A stretch of 50,329 nt of DNA. Origin: Devosia elaeis (GTDB lineage Bacteria; Pseudomonadota; Alphaproteobacteria; Rhizobiales; Devosiaceae). Below the pieces are notes generated by a model. It was not told the DNA's origin. It ran no database searches and saw nothing but the letters and a program-made list of their open reading frames with translations. How positions within the stretch are numbered: the stretch's first letter is position 1; each line of letters opens with the position of its first letter. The translations under genes and the position numbers were made by a program. The stretch spans positions 1-50,329 of the forward strand of contig NZ_LVVY01000123.1 of assembly GCF_001650025.1 (NCBI RefSeq). Direction: 5' to 3'. Below are positions 16,545 to 26,446 of this stretch, in pieces.

Positions 16545-17690
16545 CTACGCCACGAGCCGGAGCGCGGCCAGGTGGACCTGGTTGCGACCGGCGCTCTTGG
16601 CCATGTAGAGCGCATCGTCGCCGCGGCGGAGCACCGAGAAGAACGTTTCCTCCAGTCCGCCAATGGCGAGGCCGGCGCTGACAGTGGCGATCTCGTCATT
16701 GTCGCCGATGGCGATTGCGAGCGCGGCGAAGGCCAGGCGGACGCGCTCGGCGGCCAGGCGCGCCGCATCCACGTCGAGACCGGGCAGGATGACGCAGAAT
16801 TCCTCGCCGCCCAGGCGGGCGATGATATCGGTGTCGCGTAATTGGGCGCGCAGGACCTCGGCAAATTTCTGCAGCACCAGATCGCCCTGGGCATGGCCGA
16901 GCCGGTCATTGATCTGCTTGAAATGGTCGAGATCGAACATCACCACGGCCAGGCCGGTGACCTTGTCGGTTTCGCGGAAGCGGCTGAACAGGGCGCGGCG
17001 ATTGAGCACGCCGGTCAGGGAATCGGTGTTGGCCTCGTCGCGGTGGCGGCGGGCGGCGCGGGCATGGTGCAGCGTCAGCGTGATGGCGCCGATGCCGGTG
17101 AGCCCGACCAGCGACAGGATGGAATTGGCATCCTCGGCCCAATTGCTGGGCGGTCCATCCAGCACCCAGCGCTGCTCGACGAGCAGGACGGCAGCGCAGG
17201 CGAAGAAGGACAGCGCGACCAGGGTGTAGAGGGTGGCATTGGCGATCATGGGCAGGCCCATGTCGCCGCGACCACGCCAATATTCCCGTCCGCACAGGAA
17301 CATGATGATCCCGCCTCCCAGATTGAGCATGATCGTGCCGACGCCCGAATAGCCGGCCAGGGTGGGCATGGCCATGAGCGCAATGGTGGAAATGCCGACC
17401 ACGAGCGGCGGATAGAAGCTGGCCCCGGTGTCGCGGAATAGGCGAGAGCCCGAATAGATCAGGGTAAAGCCGGCCAGCAGCGCCGAAAAAGGCACGAGCT
17501 TGACCACGAGATCGTAGCGGCCATCGCGCAGACCCATGACGAGCAGCCCGAGGACCACCAGACCGATGCCGGCCGCGCCATGCACGAGATAGGATTGCTG
17601 ACGCGCATTCAGCCAGCCGATCAGCAGCGCGACCATGAGGGACGCGCTGGAGAAAGCGATACCGATCAGCAGAGAAGCGTTGTCCAGCAT
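16545..17690 (-). CDS. Membrane-bound diguanylate cyclase (GGDEF)
   Basis: Makes cyclic di-GMP from two GTP. The 381-residue protein has about seven or eight N-terminal membrane helices (roughly 5-210) as a sensor of unknown ligand. The GGDEF domain follows, with active-site GGEEF at 294-298 and an intact inhibitory I-site RDTD at 285-288, five residues upstream, so product feedback is expected. The DSLTGVLNRRAL entry and FDLDHFKQINDRLGHAQGD metal site are also intact. It has no EAL domain. Control of motility or attachment is inference. The MFS gene lies upstream on the same strand, 106 bases away. Confidence 0.93.
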   Translation of the reverse strand: MLDNASLLIGIAFSSASLMVALLIGWLNARQQSYLVHGAAGIGLVVLGLLVMGLRDGRYDLVVKLVPFSALLAGFTLIYSGSRLFRDTGASFYPPLVVGISTIALMAMPTLAGYSGVGTIMLNLGGGIIMFLCGREYWRGRGDMGLPMIANATLYTLVALSFFACAAVLLVEQRWVLDGPPSNWAEDANSILSLVGLTGIGAITLTLHHARAARRHRDEANTDSLTGVLNRRALFSRFRETDKVTGLAVVMFDLDHFKQINDRLGHAQGDLVLQKFAEVLRAQLRDTDIIARLGGEEFCVILPGLDVDAARLAAERVRLAFAALAIAIGDNDEIATVSAGLAIGGLEETFFSVLRRGDDALYMAKSAGRNQVHLAALRLVA

Positions 17691-17796
17691 GGTCCCTGTG
17701 CCTGCCGCGCGCGTCCGGGCGCAGTGCCTCTTAGCGCGAAAACTGCCAATGGACCCTTACTCGATCGGTAGAAATGCGATGATAGTGAGCAGGACC

Positions 17797-18987
17797 TTAC
17801 TCGGCGGCGGCAAATGCCGGCCGTGGCGGAGCGCTGCCGGCACGCCTTTCCAGCAGGGCCGAGATCGAGACGATTATGGCGGCGAGCGCCAGCGCCACGG
17901 TGCCGATCAGCGGCAGGGCGCGATAGCCGAAACCGGCATCGAGCAGGGCTGCGCCAAGCAGCGCGCCGATGGCGATGCCGACATTGAATCCGGCGGGAAT
18001 GAGAGAGGAGGTGAGATTGGGTGCATCGGCGGCCCAGATCAGCATGCGCGATTGCAGCGGCGAGCCGAAGGCGAAATTGGCACCGCCCCACAGGACCACG
18101 CCGATGGACATGAGCACGGGATGCGGGCTGACGAAATAGAGCCCTGCAAAGAGCAGGGTCTGCACGGACAGGATGGCGATGAGCGAGGGCAGGAGCCGCC
18201 AATCGGCCAGGCGCCCGCCGATGAAGACGCCGATGGTGGAGCCGACGCCATAGAGCAGCAGGATGACGGGGATGGCCTGGCTATCGAGGCCGGTGATTTC
18301 GGTGAGCAGCGGGGCGATATAGGTGAAGAGGCTGTATTGGCCGATCATGACCAGCACCGCCACCAGGAGGCCGCTGGCCACTTGCTGCCGCCGCAGGGCC
18401 GAGAATTCGCGGCGGAAACCACCCCCGGTGGCCGCCGCGCCGGCATTGGCGGGCAGGGCGGCGGCGACGATCAGCGTGGCGATCAGGCCCAGCGCGCCCA
18501 CGGCCCAGAAGGTGGTGCGCCAGCCCAGGGCATTGCCGATGGCGGTGCCGCCGGGCACGCCCAGAATGTTGGACACGGTGAGGCCCGCCAGGATGAGCGC
18601 CATGGCGAAACCGCGCCGCTCGGGTGGGACCAGGCCGGTGGCGAGGATGAAGGCGATGCCGAAATAGCTGCCATGCAGCACAGAGACGAAGATGCGCGCC
18701 AGCATCAGCGTTTCGAAACTGGGCGCGATGGCGCAGAGGGCCTGGCCGAGGGTGAAGCCCGCCCCCAGCAGCAGGACCAGGCGCTTGCGGTTGAGCTTCT
18801 TGGTGAGAAGGGTCAGCAAGGGACCACCCAGCGCGATGCCCATGGCATAGCCGGAAATGAGGAACCCGGCCACGGGAATGGAGACACCGAGCCCGAGGGC
18901 CACGTCGGGCAAGACGCCGGCAATGACGAATTCGGCGGTGCCGAAGGCGAAGGCGGCGAGGAAGAGCGCGAGCAGCGGCAAGGACAT
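17797..18987 (-). CDS. MFS transporter, DHA1-like
   Basis: A 396-residue, twelve-helix major facilitator of the drug:H+ antiporter-1 type. The N-terminal LALFLAAFAFGTAEFVIAGVLPDVA and GYAMGIALGGPLLTLLTKKLNRKRLVLLLGAGFTLG (motif A region between helices 2 and 3) are characteristic of AraJ/YdhP-like efflux proteins. The start at 18987 fits the family N-terminus, though its ribosome-binding site is weak; the frame is open to 19053. Substrate is not predictable. Confidence 0.88.
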   Translation of the reverse strand: MSLPLLALFLAAFAFGTAEFVIAGVLPDVALGLGVSIPVAGFLISGYAMGIALGGPLLTLLTKKLNRKRLVLLLGAGFTLGQALCAIAPSFETLMLARIFVSVLHGSYFGIAFILATGLVPPERRGFAMALILAGLTVSNILGVPGGTAIGNALGWRTTFWAVGALGLIATLIVAAALPANAGAAATGGGFRREFSALRRQQVASGLLVAVLVMIGQYSLFTYIAPLLTEITGLDSQAIPVILLLYGVGSTIGVFIGGRLADWRLLPSLIAILSVQTLLFAGLYFVSPHPVLMSIGVVLWGGANFAFGSPLQSRMLIWAADAPNLTSSLIPAGFNVGIAIGALLGAALLDAGFGYRALPLIGTVALALAAIIVSISALLERRAGSAPPRPAFAAAE

Positions 18988-19166
18988 GGTGACAGACGGG
19001 CCAGGGGATGGAAATGCCTCATTCCATGCCCCGGTCAGAAGGGCAATGCACAATTTGCCGCTCCAGCTTGAGAAAAACTATAGCAGGCGGCCAGTTGGCG
19101 CGACTCCGAGAAGGGTTTAGGCTCCCGCGCGTGAGTGGCTGCGGCAGGGCCGCAAGGAGGCATGAA

Positions 19167-19727
19167 ATGGCTGTATCGTCTCAAACCAAAAGACGTTTTG
19201 CGCTGGCGACCGCATTGCGCGGATTGCTGATGCTGCTGGGTGGTATCTATGCGGTCATCTGGCCGCTGGAGGCGCTGGCGGTGCTGGTGCTGTTCGGGGG
19301 CATCCTTCTTATCATCGACGGCGCACTGGGCCTGTGGAGCCTGACCTTTGGCGGCGGCAAGAGCGGCAATTACTGGTTCGACGTGGTGGCCAACGCCGCC
19401 TCGCTGATCCTGGGCGTGCTCATCCTCATCAGCCCGTTCCTGGCGACGATCTTCACCGTCACCTTCATGTCCACCCTGGTGGGCATCGCCGCGATCATCA
19501 TCGGCGTCATGCAGATCGTGGTGGTGGTGCGGGAGCGGGAAAGCTATGCGCGCATCTGGCCGGTGGTGCTCTCGGGCGTTTCCTATGTGCTGCTCGGGCT
19601 GGTCTTCCTGCTGTTTCCGCTGCTCAGCGCCTCGATCGGCATGATCCTGGGCGGCATTCTGCTGATCGTGTTCGCGATCGGCCTGTTCGGCTGGGCCTGG
19701 CGGTTGTATCAGGCCAGCAAGGCCTGA
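19167..19727 (+). CDS. HdeD-family membrane protein (DUF308)
   Basis: A 186-residue integral membrane protein with six predicted helices in three hairpins, typical of the HdeD/DUF308 family linked to acid stress in enterobacteria. The start has a perfect AAGGAGG site at 19154-19160. The alternating GGILLIIDGALGLW and GGILLIVFAIGLFGW segments reflect internal repeat structure. It is divergent from the MFS gene. Function in this organism is unknown. Confidence 0.85.
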   Translation: MAVSSQTKRRFALATALRGLLMLLGGIYAVIWPLEALAVLVLFGGILLIIDGALGLWSLTFGGGKSGNYWFDVVANAASLILGVLILISPFLATIFTVTFMSTLVGIAAIIIGVMQIVVVVRERESYARIWPVVLSGVSYVLLGLVFLLFPLLSASIGMILGGILLIVFAIGLFGWAWRLYQASKA

Positions 19728-19847
19728 GCTGGCCGAGGTCAGCCGAGGTTTTCACTCTCTGCACGTCCTTTGGCGTCTTGAGGATGAATCGCGGCAGACG
19801 TCGGAACCAGCACAGACCTCAAAGCGGGGAGGCCAATGGGTTGGCGT

Positions 19848-20741
19848 TCAGCCCGACACGGCCTTTCCCCGCTCGGCCTCGCGCTGCAATTCGGCATTGA
19901 CGATGGCGCCCAGCACCACGGCCAGCGCCGAATTATACATCCAGAGCAGCAGCACGATGGCCGTGGTCAGCGAGCCGAACGTGGCTTCGAAATTGCCGAT
20001 CTGCTCGACATAGAAGGAAAAGATGGCGCAGGCCGCCAGCCAGAGCGCTGTGGCCAGCAGCGCGCCGGGCCATATCCACCGGGCGCGCCTGAAGCGCCTG
20101 TCGGGGGCATAGCGATAAAAGGCGGCGATGGCGCCGGCACCCAGGACCAGCAGGAGCGGCCAGCGCAAGGCGAGGATCAGGTCCTGGTCCTGGCTGAACC
20201 AGGGTAACGCGGAAAAGAAGGCGGGAAGGCCGGCGACCAGCGCCAGGATCACGAGCAGGGCCAGACCCGCCAGGAAGGTGACCAGGACCGCAATGAGGAT
20301 GGCGGAGACGATGCCGCGCTTTTCCTCGTTCGAACGGGTGCGGGAAATGGCGTACATCAAGGCCGCCATCCCGCGCGATCCGCTCCAGGCGGCGACCACC
20401 AGCGAAATGGCCAGTCCAATGCCCAGGCCGGTATTGGACTGCGTGGCCAATTGTGACAATTGGCCGGCAATGGTCTGGAGCGCCATGTCGGGCACGATGC
20501 CTTCGAGCCTGTCCACCATGTCGGCCATGAACGACACCGGCATGAGCAGGCCGACGAGGATGATGATGGCGCTGGCGGCGGGGAACAGCGACAGGAAGCC
20601 GAAATAGGCGATGCCGGCGCAATGCATGGTCGTTTCCATGCGGGTCATGGCGGTGAATATGCGCCAGAGGACACGGCGCCAGCGAAAATGGCTTGTCGGG
20701 GCGGGCGATTTCTTCGCCGGTGCCGGCGTCATGTCGGTCAT
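19848..20741 (-). CDS. YihY/BrkB family inner-membrane protein
   Basis: A 297-residue protein with about six membrane helices. The family hallmarks are GIAYFGFLSLFPAASAIIILVG near the N-terminus, WSGSRGMAALMYAISRTRSNEEKRG in the middle, and the C-terminal FEATFGSLTTAIVLLLWMYNSALAVVLGAIVNAEL. Once mis-assigned as RNase BN, the family is now regarded as membrane proteins of uncertain function. It converges with the HdeD-like gene. Confidence 0.92.
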   Translation of the reverse strand: MTDMTPAPAKKSPAPTSHFRWRRVLWRIFTAMTRMETTMHCAGIAYFGFLSLFPAASAIIILVGLLMPVSFMADMVDRLEGIVPDMALQTIAGQLSQLATQSNTGLGIGLAISLVVAAWSGSRGMAALMYAISRTRSNEEKRGIVSAILIAVLVTFLAGLALLVILALVAGLPAFFSALPWFSQDQDLILALRWPLLLVLGAGAIAAFYRYAPDRRFRRARWIWPGALLATALWLAACAIFSFYVEQIGNFEATFGSLTTAIVLLLWMYNSALAVVLGAIVNAELQREAERGKAVSG

Positions 20742-20894
20742 CGTGCCGGATCAACGGCAGAGGCGGCCCGGAGTTGCGCCGGGGCCTGTCGTCTTGGCTG
20801 GAATCTTTGCATTTCCAAGTGTCATCGCGGCGAAGGCACCGACGACCCGTAGTGACGGCGAAGGGGGCGGCGCGTCCAACGGAGGGGACGCGCG

Positions 20895-21287
20895 CTAGCG
20901 GTAAATCACTTCAACACCGGCCACGCTCGGGTCCTGGCGAAGGATTTCTGCGCCTTGAGGCAGGGTCAGTTCGACATTGCCATAGCCATCCCAGCGCGGC
21001 TGCAGATCGGCCTCGGCGCCGATGGAGAGGAAACTGGCCGCGTCGAAGGGCACCTCCTCGCCCGGTGGGACGAGGACGGCCTGGATATTGGGTTCGGTCG
21101 GGCCGCAGGCGCGGGAAAAGGTCACGAGGTCGAATTCGCCATCAGGGGCGGTGACGCGCTGGTGCTCGGTAACCACGCATTCGGGCAGGAGATCGTTGAC
21201 GAACCACAGGGTCATGCCGATGGCCAGGGCCGGGCCAAGAGTCAGGGCCAGCAGGATGGCGGGGGACATGGTCGAGGAACGGGCCAT
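20895..21287 (-). CDS. Membrane-anchored hypothetical protein, DUF5412-like
   Basis: A 130-residue protein with one N-terminal hydrophobic segment (about 7-27), acting as anchor or signal, and a small periplasmic domain. The segment CVVTEHQRVTAPDGEFDLV followed by FSRACGPTEPNIQ resembles small DUF5412-like proteins with two conserved cysteines, but this is a pattern match only. The start at 21287 is chosen because the frame further upstream (to 21401) is Arg-rich and lacks a signal. Ribosome-binding site is weak. It is divergent from dnaG. Confidence 0.65.
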   Translation of the reverse strand: MARSSTMSPAILLALTLGPALAIGMTLWFVNDLLPECVVTEHQRVTAPDGEFDLVTFSRACGPTEPNIQAVLVPPGEEVPFDAASFLSIGAEADLQPRWDGYGNVELTLPQGAEILRQDPSVAGVEVIYR

Positions 21288-21631
21288 GGGCTGTGTCTTT
21301 CGTTGCGGCTGGAGCGCGCTTGCGGCGTTCGTGCTTCTTAGTGCAGGCCGAGGGCGCCGGTCCACCATCGCCTTTACTCGGCGCCTGCGTAGTGAGTGCA
21401 TAGCGTGAACGCTTGAGGGGGCGGATATGGTGGGGCGGGATTTTCTTCCACCTGCCAGGCGAAGTATCGTTTCGGCAATTTCCCATTCTCGAGCGGGTCC
21501 ATGTCGTCGACGGCAAAAGCGTGCGGTGATGCCCGGCTATTAGCTCGTTATGGGGGGCGATCTGACGGATAGCGGGGATAATCCCGCGTGATGCTGGTGA
21601 CTTGGCGCGGCCAAGCGCCTATCTAGCTAGC
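21288..21631. other. Gap upstream of dnaG, no gene seen
   Basis: A 344-base stretch between the divergent small membrane-protein gene and dnaG. No convincing reading frame lies in it. Close to dnaG there are two short hairpins: gcgggg-ataa-tcccgc (about 21573-21588) and cttgg-cgcgg-ccaag (21602-21616). Both the dnaG promoter and the promoter of the opposing gene must lie here; I could not assign clear -35/-10 hexamers. Confidence 0.5.
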
Positions 21632-23575
21632 ATGCGCTTTTCCGATCAGTTCCTGGATGAGATCCGCCAGCGCCTGCCGATCACGCAGGTGGTGGGCGAG
21701 CATGTGCTGTGGGACAAGCGCAAGAGCCAGCCGGGCAAGGGCGACATGTGGGCCTGCTGCCCGTTCCATGCCGAGAAGAGCCCCAGCTTTCACGCCGATG
21801 ACCGGCGCGGCATCTATCATTGCTTCGGCTGCGGCGTTTCAGGCGACCATTTCCGCTTTCTCACCGAAAAGGCCGGGATGAGCTTTCCCGAGGCGGTGGA
21901 GAAACTGGCGGCGATGGCGGGCGTGCCGATGCCGGCGCGGGACGAGCGCAGCGAAAAGCGCGAGGCCGAGCAGCGCACGCTGGTCGATGTCATGGAATTG
22001 GCGACCAAATATTTCGAGGCGGCGCTGGCGCATAATATCGGGGCGCGGGCGCGCGGCTATCTGTTCGAGCGGGGCGTGTCGGCCGGCAGCCAGAGCCGGT
22101 TCCGCATCGGTTTTGCGCCTGACAGCCGCAACGGGCTCAAGGAACATCTGGCGGCCAATGGCGTATCGGCGCAGGCGATGATCGATACCGGGCTCGTCAC
22201 CAGCCGCGACGACGATCCGCTGACCTATGATCGCTTCCGCAATCGCGTCATGTTCCCGATCACCGATTTTCGCGGGCGGGTGATTGCCTTTGGCGGGCGG
22301 GCGCTGAGCCCGGACGTGCCGGCCAAATATCTCAATTCCCCGGAAACGCAGCTCTTTTCCAAACGGCAGACGCTTTACAATGGTCAGTCGGCCCGGGCGG
22401 CGGCGCGCGAGGGGGCGACGGTGATCGTCGTCGAGGGCTATCTGGACGTCATCGCGGCGGTGGCGGCGGGCTTCGAGGGCAGCGTGGCGCCGCTGGGCAC
22501 CGCGCTGACCGAGGAGCATGTGCAATTGCTCTGGCGCATGAGCGACAATCCGGTGCTGTGCTTCGACGGCGACAAGGCGGGGCTCAAGGCGGCGGAGCGT
22601 GCGGCGAACCTGATCCTGCCCCATCTCAAGCCCGGCAAGAGCGTCAAGATCGCCACCCTGCCCGAGGGGCAGGACCCGGACGACCTGATCAAGGCGCAGG
22701 GGCGCGGCGCTTTCGCAGATGTGATCGAGAAGGCGCGCAGCCTGTCCGACGTGGTCTGGAGCCTGGAGACGGGGGGTGGGCTGGTGCCCGAGGCGCCGGA
22801 AGAGCGGGCAGCTTTGCAGGCCCGGCTGCGCGAGCGGGCCAATTCCATCCAGGATTCCAATGTCCGGTTTCACTACAGCCAGGCGTTCGACGAGAAGATC
22901 AAAGCCTTCTTCGCGCCCTTGCGGCAGGGTGCGCGGGAAAATTGGCGCGGCGGCGGCAAGCCGGCCTACGGCCAGAGCGGCGCCTATGGCTATCCTTCGC
23001 GGGGGACGCCGCGGCTGGTGGTTTCCGATACACTCAAGAATTCTAGGCTGTTGCGCCCCAGCGCGGTGGCCGATGCCTCCCCGCGCGAGGCGACCATCAT
23101 CCTGACGCTGGTGAACCATCCGGCGCTGGTGGAGGACAAGTTCGAGGCGCTAGCAGCGCTCGATTGTGAAACCAGCGTGGCGCAAAAGGTTCTGGGGGAC
23201 ATTCTGGCGCTGGCGGTGCGGCATCACGATATTTCGGCCGAGGATTTGCGCGCGGCTCTGGGTGTGCGTGGCCATGGTCCGGCGCTGGACCGGATGGCGG
23301 ACAGCCTGACCCGGCAGGGCGTGTGGCAGGTGGGGCCGGAAACAGCCCGTGCGGACGCGGAGACCGGATTAGGTCACGCCCTGGCCTTGCATAACAAGAA
23401 AGTTCAGCTAAATAGGGAACTGAAGGCAGCCGAAGCCGCGCTGGGCGAAGACCCGAGCGAAGAAACCTTTGAAAGGCTGCGTGACATCAAGAACCAGATT
23501 ACCACTGTCGATGGCACAGAGGCATTGATCGAAGGATTTGGTTCGCTATCGGGACGCGCAACTCGCAGTTTTTAG
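21632..23575 (+). CDS. dnaG: DNA primase
   Basis: Synthesises RNA primers for replication. The 647-residue protein has an N-terminal CHC2 zinc finger (C43, H46, C64, C67 in CCPFHAEKSPSF and YHCFGCGVSGDH), the RNA polymerase basic groove, a TOPRIM domain (VVVEGYLDVIAA; CFDGDKAGLKAAERA with the acidic metal residues) and a C-terminal helicase-binding region. The ATG at 21632 matches the family start; a TTG at 21602 is in frame but unlikely. rpoD follows, giving the dnaG-rpoD part of the macromolecular synthesis operon; rpsU is not adjacent. Confidence 0.97.
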   Translation: MRFSDQFLDEIRQRLPITQVVGEHVLWDKRKSQPGKGDMWACCPFHAEKSPSFHADDRRGIYHCFGCGVSGDHFRFLTEKAGMSFPEAVEKLAAMAGVPMPARDERSEKREAEQRTLVDVMELATKYFEAALAHNIGARARGYLFERGVSAGSQSRFRIGFAPDSRNGLKEHLAANGVSAQAMIDTGLVTSRDDDPLTYDRFRNRVMFPITDFRGRVIAFGGRALSPDVPAKYLNSPETQLFSKRQTLYNGQSARAAAREGATVIVVEGYLDVIAAVAAGFEGSVAPLGTALTEEHVQLLWRMSDNPVLCFDGDKAGLKAAERAANLILPHLKPGKSVKIATLPEGQDPDDLIKAQGRGAFADVIEKARSLSDVVWSLETGGGLVPEAPEERAALQARLRERANSIQDSNVRFHYSQAFDEKIKAFFAPLRQGARENWRGGGKPAYGQSGAYGYPSRGTPRLVVSDTLKNSRLLRPSAVADASPREATIILTLVNHPALVEDKFEALAALDCETSVAQKVLGDILALAVRHHDISAEDLRAALGVRGHGPALDRMADSLTRQGVWQVGPETARADAETGLGHALALHNKKVQLNRELKAAEAALGEDPSEETFERLRDIKNQITTVDGTEALIEGFGSLSGRATRSF

Positions 23576-23730
23576 GGATTTTACCCTGAGGGCGGCGACG
23601 ATGCGCGATTTTGCGTTATGGCGAATCACTTGCCTAACGCAGTCCGAGGCGATCAGATTGGCGTGGATCGTTAACGGTCCGGTGACCAAACCTTTACCTT
23701 GTCTTGAGTTGTCACCACCTATGACACAGC

Positions 23731-23761
23731 CGGGACCGCCCCGCCCACGGGTCCCGAGGAG
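23731..23761 (+). promoter_or_regulatory. Hairpin next to the rpoD ribosome-binding site
   Basis: Arms cgggacc (23731-23737) and ggtcccg (23750-23756) form a 7-bp stem. Its 3' foot touches the GAGGAG site (23756-23761) of rpoD. Such a hairpin could modulate translation start. It sits in the 192-base dnaG-rpoD gap, which also probably holds a separate rpoD promoter. Confidence 0.4.
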
Positions 23762-23767
23762 TAAATG

Positions 23768-25822
23768 ATGGCCACCAAGGCAGCGAACAAAGTTTCCAAG
23801 GATACCGAAAAGCCGGAATCCGGCGCGCCTGAGACGTCCAATGACGGTCCGCTGATCGACCAGAACGATGCCGCGGTCAAAAAGCTGATCAAGGTCGCCA
23901 AGAAGCGCGGCTACGTCACCTATGAAGAGCTCAATGCCGTGCTGCCCTCCGACGAAGTCAGCTCCGAGCAGATCGAAGACTTCATGTCGATGTTCTCCGA
24001 GATGGGCATCAATGTGGTTGACGAGGACGAGGTCGAGGAAACCGAAGTCGAGAAGGACGAGGACGATAGCGGCACCGAAGTCGCGCCCTCGACCGGCACC
24101 GCTGTCGCCAGCACCTCCAACACCAAATCCGGCTCCGACCGCACCGACGACCCGGTGCGGATGTATCTGCGCGAAATGGGCTCGGTCGAATTGCTCAGCC
24201 GCGAGGGCGAAATCGCCATCGCCAAGCGTATCGAGGCCGGTCGCGAGACCATGATCGAGGGCCTCTGCGAGAGCCCGCTTACCTTCCAGGCCATTATCAT
24301 CTGGCGCGACCAGCTCGCCCAGGGCGAAATCCTCCTGCGCGACATCATCGACCTCGAGGCCACCTATGCCGGGCCCGACGCCAAGCAGGCCGCGCCGGAA
24401 ATCCCCGTCGCGGCGCCCAAGGCCGAGCCGGAACCCGTCAAGGAAAAGGCCAAGGCCGCGCCCAAGCGCGCCTCGGGCGATGACGAGGACGATTACGTCC
24501 CCGAGGAGCCGGAAGCGCCGCAGGATCCGGTCGAGGACGACGACGACGAATTCGACAATGCCCTGTCGCTCTCGGCCATGGAGGCCGAGCTCAAGCCGCA
24601 GGTAGTGGAGACCTTCAACCGCATCGCCGAAGCCTATGGGCAGATGCGCGAGATGCAGGACCGCCATGCCGAAGACCGCACGGCCACCGTGTCGGAAGCC
24701 GAAACCAGCAAGCTCAGCGCCCTGCGGGCCGAAGTGATCACCGACGTCAAGTCGCTGTCGCTCAATGCCGGGCGTATCGAAAGCCTGGTCGAGCAGCTCT
24801 ATGACATCAACAAGCGCCTGGTGCGGCTCGAAGGCCGGCTGCTGCGCCTGGCAGAGAGCTATGGCGTCAAGCGCGAAGCCTTCCTCGAAAACTATTACGG
24901 GCGCGAGCTCGACCCGAGCTGGGAATGGTCGCTGGAAAGCTTCGAGGGCAAGGGTTGGGCCGAATTCGCCCGCCGTGAGACCGATACCATTGCCGATCTG
25001 CGCCGCGAAATCGCGACGCTGGCGACTGAAGCCGGCCTCGATATCGGCGAATATCGCCGCCTGGTGCACAAGGTGCAGAAGGGCGAGCGGGAAGCGGCCA
25101 TCGCCAAGAAGGAAATGGTCGAGGCCAATCTGCGTCTCGTGATTTCCATCGCCAAGAAATACACCAATCGCGGCCTGCAATTCCTGGACCTGATCCAGGA
25201 GGGCAATATCGGGCTGATGAAGGCGGTCGATAAATTCGAATATCGGCGCGGTTACAAGTTCTCGACCTATGCGACCTGGTGGATTCGCCAGGCGATCACT
25301 CGTTCGATTGCCGACCAGGCGCGCACGATCCGCATTCCGGTGCACATGATCGAGACGATCAACAAGATCGTGCGCACCAGCCGCCAGATGCTGCACGAAA
25401 TCGGCCGCGAGCCGACGCCGGAAGAGCTCAGCGAAAAGCTGCAGATGCCGCTCGACAAGGTGCGAAAAGTTCTCAAGATCGCCAAGGAGCCGATTTCGCT
25501 CGAAACGCCGATCGGCGACGAAGAGGACAGCAACCTGGGCGATTTCATCCAGGATGTGAACGCGATCCAGCCGATCGATGCGGCGATCCAGTCGAACCTG
25601 CGTGAAACGACGACGCGTGTTCTGGCCTCGCTGACGCCGCGCGAAGAGCGCGTGCTGCGCATGCGTTTCGGCATCGGCATGAACACCGACCACACGCTGG
25701 AAGAAGTGGGCCAGCAATTCTCGGTGACGCGCGAGCGTATCCGCCAGATCGAAGCCAAGGCCCTGCGCAAGCTCAAGCATCCGAGCCGCAGTCGCAAGCT
25801 GCGGAGCTTCCTCGATAATTAG
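23768..25822 (+). CDS. rpoD: RNA polymerase sigma factor RpoD (sigma-70)
   Basis: Primary sigma factor, 684 residues. Region 1.1 (about 20-90) is followed by region 1.2 ([22 protein letters not shown]) and a long acidic and Pro/Ala/Lys-rich non-conserved spacer (about 200-265) typical of alphaproteobacteria. Region 2 has [26 protein letters not shown] and the -10 recognition segment [15 protein letters not shown]. Region 3 follows, then region 4 with [17 protein letters not shown] and the [17 protein letters not shown] helix-turn-helix. Two adjacent ATGs occur at 23765 and 23768; the second has better spacing from GAGGAG. Confidence 0.98.
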   Translation: MATKAANKVSKDTEKPESGAPETSNDGPLIDQNDAAVKKLIKVAKKRGYVTYEELNAVLPSDEVSSEQIEDFMSMFSEMGINVVDEDEVEETEVEKDEDDSGTEVAPSTGTAVASTSNTKSGSDRTDDPVRMYLREMGSVELLSREGEIAIAKRIEAGRETMIEGLCESPLTFQAIIIWRDQLAQGEILLRDIIDLEATYAGPDAKQAAPEIPVAAPKAEPEPVKEKAKAAPKRASGDDEDDYVPEEPEAPQDPVEDDDDEFDNALSLSAMEAELKPQVVETFNRIAEAYGQMREMQDRHAEDRTATVSEAETSKLSALRAEVITDVKSLSLNAGRIESLVEQLYDINKRLVRLEGRLLRLAESYGVKREAFLENYYGRELDPSWEWSLESFEGKGWAEFARRETDTIADLRREIATLATEAGLDIGEYRRLVHKVQKGEREAAIAKKEMVEANLRLVISIAKKYTNRGLQFLDLIQEGNIGLMKAVDKFEYRRGYKFSTYATWWIRQAITRSIADQARTIRIPVHMIETINKIVRTSRQMLHEIGREPTPEELSEKLQMPLDKVRKVLKIAKEPISLETPIGDEEDSNLGDFIQDVNAIQPIDAAIQSNLRETTTRVLASLTPREERVLRMRFGIGMNTDHTLEEVGQQFSVTRERIRQIEAKALRKLKHPSRSRKLRSFLDN

Positions 25823-25832
25823 GAGCGGCCCA

Positions 25833-26117
25833 ATGGCTGCACCTCTCAAGCTCACCTCTCTGCGCGCCACCATTCCCTTCAAGCTGGTGGTGACCTTTTC
25901 GGACGGCACGTTCGGGACCTTCAATGCGGCGCCGATGCTGGCGGAGCGGGGCGAGGGGACCGAGCCGCTGCGCGACAGGGCCTATTTCGCCAAGGTCGAG
26001 CTGGTCAATGGCAAGCCCATCTGGCCGAACTATTTTGACATCTCGCCGCTTTGGTTGCAGGAGGAGATGGACAGGAACGGCGCGCTGGAGCGACCCCGGC
26101 CCGCGCGCGGACGCTAA
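25833..26117 (+). CDS. DUF2442 family protein
   Basis: A 94-residue protein with the DUF2442 pattern: a strand with VVTFSDGTFGTFN, then LRDRAYFAKVELVNGKPIWPNYFDISPLWL. Family function is unknown, though such proteins are often near toxin-antitoxin or regulatory genes. It begins 10 bases after the rpoD stop and has an AGGAGCGG site overlapping that stop, so it is almost certainly cotranscribed with rpoD. Confidence 0.82.
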   Translation: MAAPLKLTSLRATIPFKLVVTFSDGTFGTFNAAPMLAERGEGTEPLRDRAYFAKVELVNGKPIWPNYFDISPLWLQEEMDRNGALERPRPARGR

Positions 26118-26132
26118 AACGAGGAGAGGCCC

Positions 26133-26420
26133 ATGTCGTTTTTCAAGAAGTTGTTCGGCGGTGGCGGCAATGCCGAGCCGGAAGGCGACAAGGTTCTGGG
26201 CGAGGAGAGCTATAAGGGCTTTCTGATCAAGGCTATCGAAATGAAGGCAGGCAGCGAATTGCAGCTTGCCGGCACGATCGAGAAGGATGTCGGCGGCGAA
26301 ACCAAAACCTATCGCTTCATCCGGGCCGACCGCATGAGCTCGATGGACGACCTCGTCTCCCTGGCGCTGTCCAAAGGCCGCCAGATCGTTGACGAGCAGG
26401 GCGACGGCATTTTCCGCTAA
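26133..26420 (+). CDS. HlyU-like small protein
   Basis: A 95-residue protein starting MSFFKKLFGGG and containing YKGFLIKAIEMKAGSELQLAGTIEKD and YRFIRADRMSSMDDLVSLALSKGRQIVDEQGDGIF. This matches the HlyU family, named for a Vibrio haemolysin regulator but widespread as a short protein of unknown role in alphaproteobacteria. It lacks an obvious helix-turn-helix. It is 15 bases downstream of the DUF2442 gene with an AGGAG site, and a strong terminator follows at 26447. Confidence 0.8.
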   Translation: MSFFKKLFGGGGNAEPEGDKVLGEESYKGFLIKAIEMKAGSELQLAGTIEKDVGGETKTYRFIRADRMSSMDDLVSLALSKGRQIVDEQGDGIFR

Positions 26421-26446
26421 GCCCTTTACAATATCCGCATTTGACG

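Noticed and set aside
23703..23725. RpoH-type (heat-shock) promoter before rpoD (cttgag...ctatga)
   Set aside because: Spacing and -10 match are poor compared with alphaproteobacterial sigma-32 promoters; not strong enough to call.
23546..25924. 792-codon frame antisense to rpoD
   Set aside because: rpoD is unmistakable on the plus strand; the antisense frame is low-complexity and unlike any known protein.
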